This document shows, in pieces, positions 63,301-64,000 of a stretch of 64,000 bases of DNA. The position numbers were made by a program, and so were the translations under genes. The stretch's first letter is position 1; each line of letters begins with the position of its first letter. The notes under the pieces are model-generated. The model did no database searches. It was not told where the DNA came from and saw only the letters and a list, made by a program, of their open reading frames with translations. Source of the stretch: Angiostrongylus vasorum (taxonomy: Eukaryota > Nematoda > Chromadorea > Rhabditida > Metastrongylidae); the NCBI GenBank assembly GCA_018806985.1, contig JADANN010000202.1, positions 2,537,001 to 2,601,000 of the forward strand, given 5' to 3'.

Positions 63301-63445
63301 CCCGTGGATCCACCTGCGTCTCAGGGAAGCAAAGGTCGCTTTTGGTCCGCGATTAACCCCCTCTCCGCCACCTGGGGACACTCCACGTAGCCTCGCGACT
63401 AACCGGCTCGAAAATCCCTCTTATGAGGGGAGATCCGTGGTGTAC

Positions 63446-63584
63446 CGTCGTCTTTATTAGTTTGAATAGGCTATTTTAAAATGGTAATAAATGCTAAAAG
63501 TTTGATAGATATAATGGATTCCTTGCTTTCTCGTTCAATATCGACTATCTTTTGACCTCATTATGGATAATGAGTGCCTTGCCC
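63446..63584. other. unrecognised sequence
   Basis: AT-rich spacer between the RTE 5' end and a MITE fragment. Confidence 0.4.
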
Positions 63585-63690
63585 TATTGATAAGCTTGCA
63601 CGAGGTTGTTACAAATCTTTATTGTGTAAAGCATCTCAGCAGTACAACCTTCTTCAGAGCCGCAATAATTCGAGGTGAATGTCCGAAGTA
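63585..63690 (-). mobile_element. fold-back MITE-like family, arm fragment
   Basis: TGATAAGCTTGCACGAGGTT, then AACCTTCTTCAGAGCCGC, corresponds to the outer arm and the recurrent motif of the family in reverse. The rest is absent. Confidence 0.5.
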
Positions 63691-63879
63691 TCCATCGATA
63701 CCGGTGGAGCGCTAGCCACACCAGTATTTTTGTTACAACTTTGTGTCCTTTCCTTCTTCTTCGTGTTCTTCTTTATAGAGATCTGATTTGCAATGCGACT
63801 TTTTATCAGTTCATTTTTGCTTAGCAAATTTTTTTTTCCTCGGTAAAAGAGCAGACTTGTCATTAAATAAATAACTCTC

Positions 63880-64000
63880 TCTAGACCTTGATAGACTTCT
63901 TGGCGTTGATCAATCCTTTAGGGATGCGTCATGTATTCGACTTCATTAAGCATCGTCTAGAGATGATTGGATGCACATATGGCCTTTACAGTGACTCTCG
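63880..64000 (-). mobile_element. SINE family A copy, cut by the window edge
   Basis: TTGGCGTTGATCAATCCTTT, ATTCGACTTCATTAAGCATC and ATGGCCTTTACAGTGACTC are the 3' half in reverse; the rest lies beyond the window. Confidence 0.85.

Larger units (their letters stand above)
60197..63445 (-). mobile_element. RTE-clade non-LTR retrotransposon, near full length, broken
   Basis: A minus-strand element of about 3.2 kb. In order from its 5' end: a GC-rich leader (63445-63300), a short upstream frame (63300-62941), an apurinic endonuclease (about 62880-62110), a linker (62110-61545), a reverse transcriptase (61545-60800) and the C-terminal tail (60800-60390). The 3' UTR ends in degenerate AGGTGAT/TCACCT heptamers at 60197. 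The polyprotein is in at least six frames and has an internal deletion in the RT tail, so the copy is dead. RTE elements lack LTRs and typically end in short tandem repeats, as seen here. Confidence 0.9.

Overview
This looks like nuclear DNA from a parasitic nematode, most likely a strongylid of the hookworm type. The evidence is AT-rich sequence, TTTCAG splice acceptors with GTAGGT/GTGAGA donors, long introns packed with interspersed repeats, and decayed RTE-clade retrotransposons whose protein resembles the RTE family I know from hookworm and trichostrongylid genomes. The genus is an inference. I see no bacterial operon, CRISPR array, rRNA or intact tRNA gene.

One cellular gene is well supported. 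Four short exons on the + strand (10797-10856, 16562-16720, 20977-21045, 21632-21835) join in phase 0 into a 163-residue protein. It carries a CCHC zinc knuckle, a conserved TPYQG-R/K-K-C linker and a 3CxxC-type zinc-binding segment, the layout of vertebrate ZCCHC24. Its introns are about 5.7, 4.3 and 0.6 kb and hold copies of nearly every repeat family in the window. A few other stretches (39.03-39.24 kb minus, 48.66-48.77 kb plus, GC-rich islands near 6.3 and 56.2 kb) may contain exons of other genes, but I cannot prove it.

Almost everything else that can be recognised is mobile DNA. (i) Family A is a tRNA-headed SINE of about 280 bp with a TTTATCC heptamer tail (about 13 copies or pieces). 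(ii) Family C is a second tRNA-like-headed SINE (about 13 copies or pieces), several of them head-to-head fold-backs. (iii) Family D is a longer tRNA-headed SINE that shares an internal core with A and a 3' end with E. (iv) Family E is a 380-bp element ending in ACTTGAT heptamers (4 copies). (v) Family B is a single tRNA-headed element. (vi) RTE retrotransposons: one nearly full-length but broken copy at 60.2-63.4 kb, 3' fragments at 9.1 and 50.8 kb, and a very decayed RT-related copy at 31.4-33.1 kb. (vii) A fold-back MITE-like family with 55-bp inverted ends (17.35-17.68 kb, plus partial copies). There are also a (TG)n and a 110-bp (TA)n microsatellite.

Layout: 0-10.7 kb, repeats and unrecognised sequence; 10.8-21.8 kb, the zinc-finger gene; 22-30 kb, microsatellite, SINEs and MITE remnants; 31-33 kb, decayed RT; 33-38 kb, a cluster of fold-back family C copies; 38-50 kb, sparse SINEs and two candidate exons; 50.8-51.5 kb, RTE fragment; 51.5-58 kb, largely unrecognised apart from a GC-rich island; 59.5-63.4 kb, a nested stack of family E, SINE A and RTE. 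The most interesting pattern is modularity: families with different tRNA heads share cores and 3' ends, and RTE, A and E all end in tandem 7-nt units, which suggests a shared RTE-type mobilisation system.
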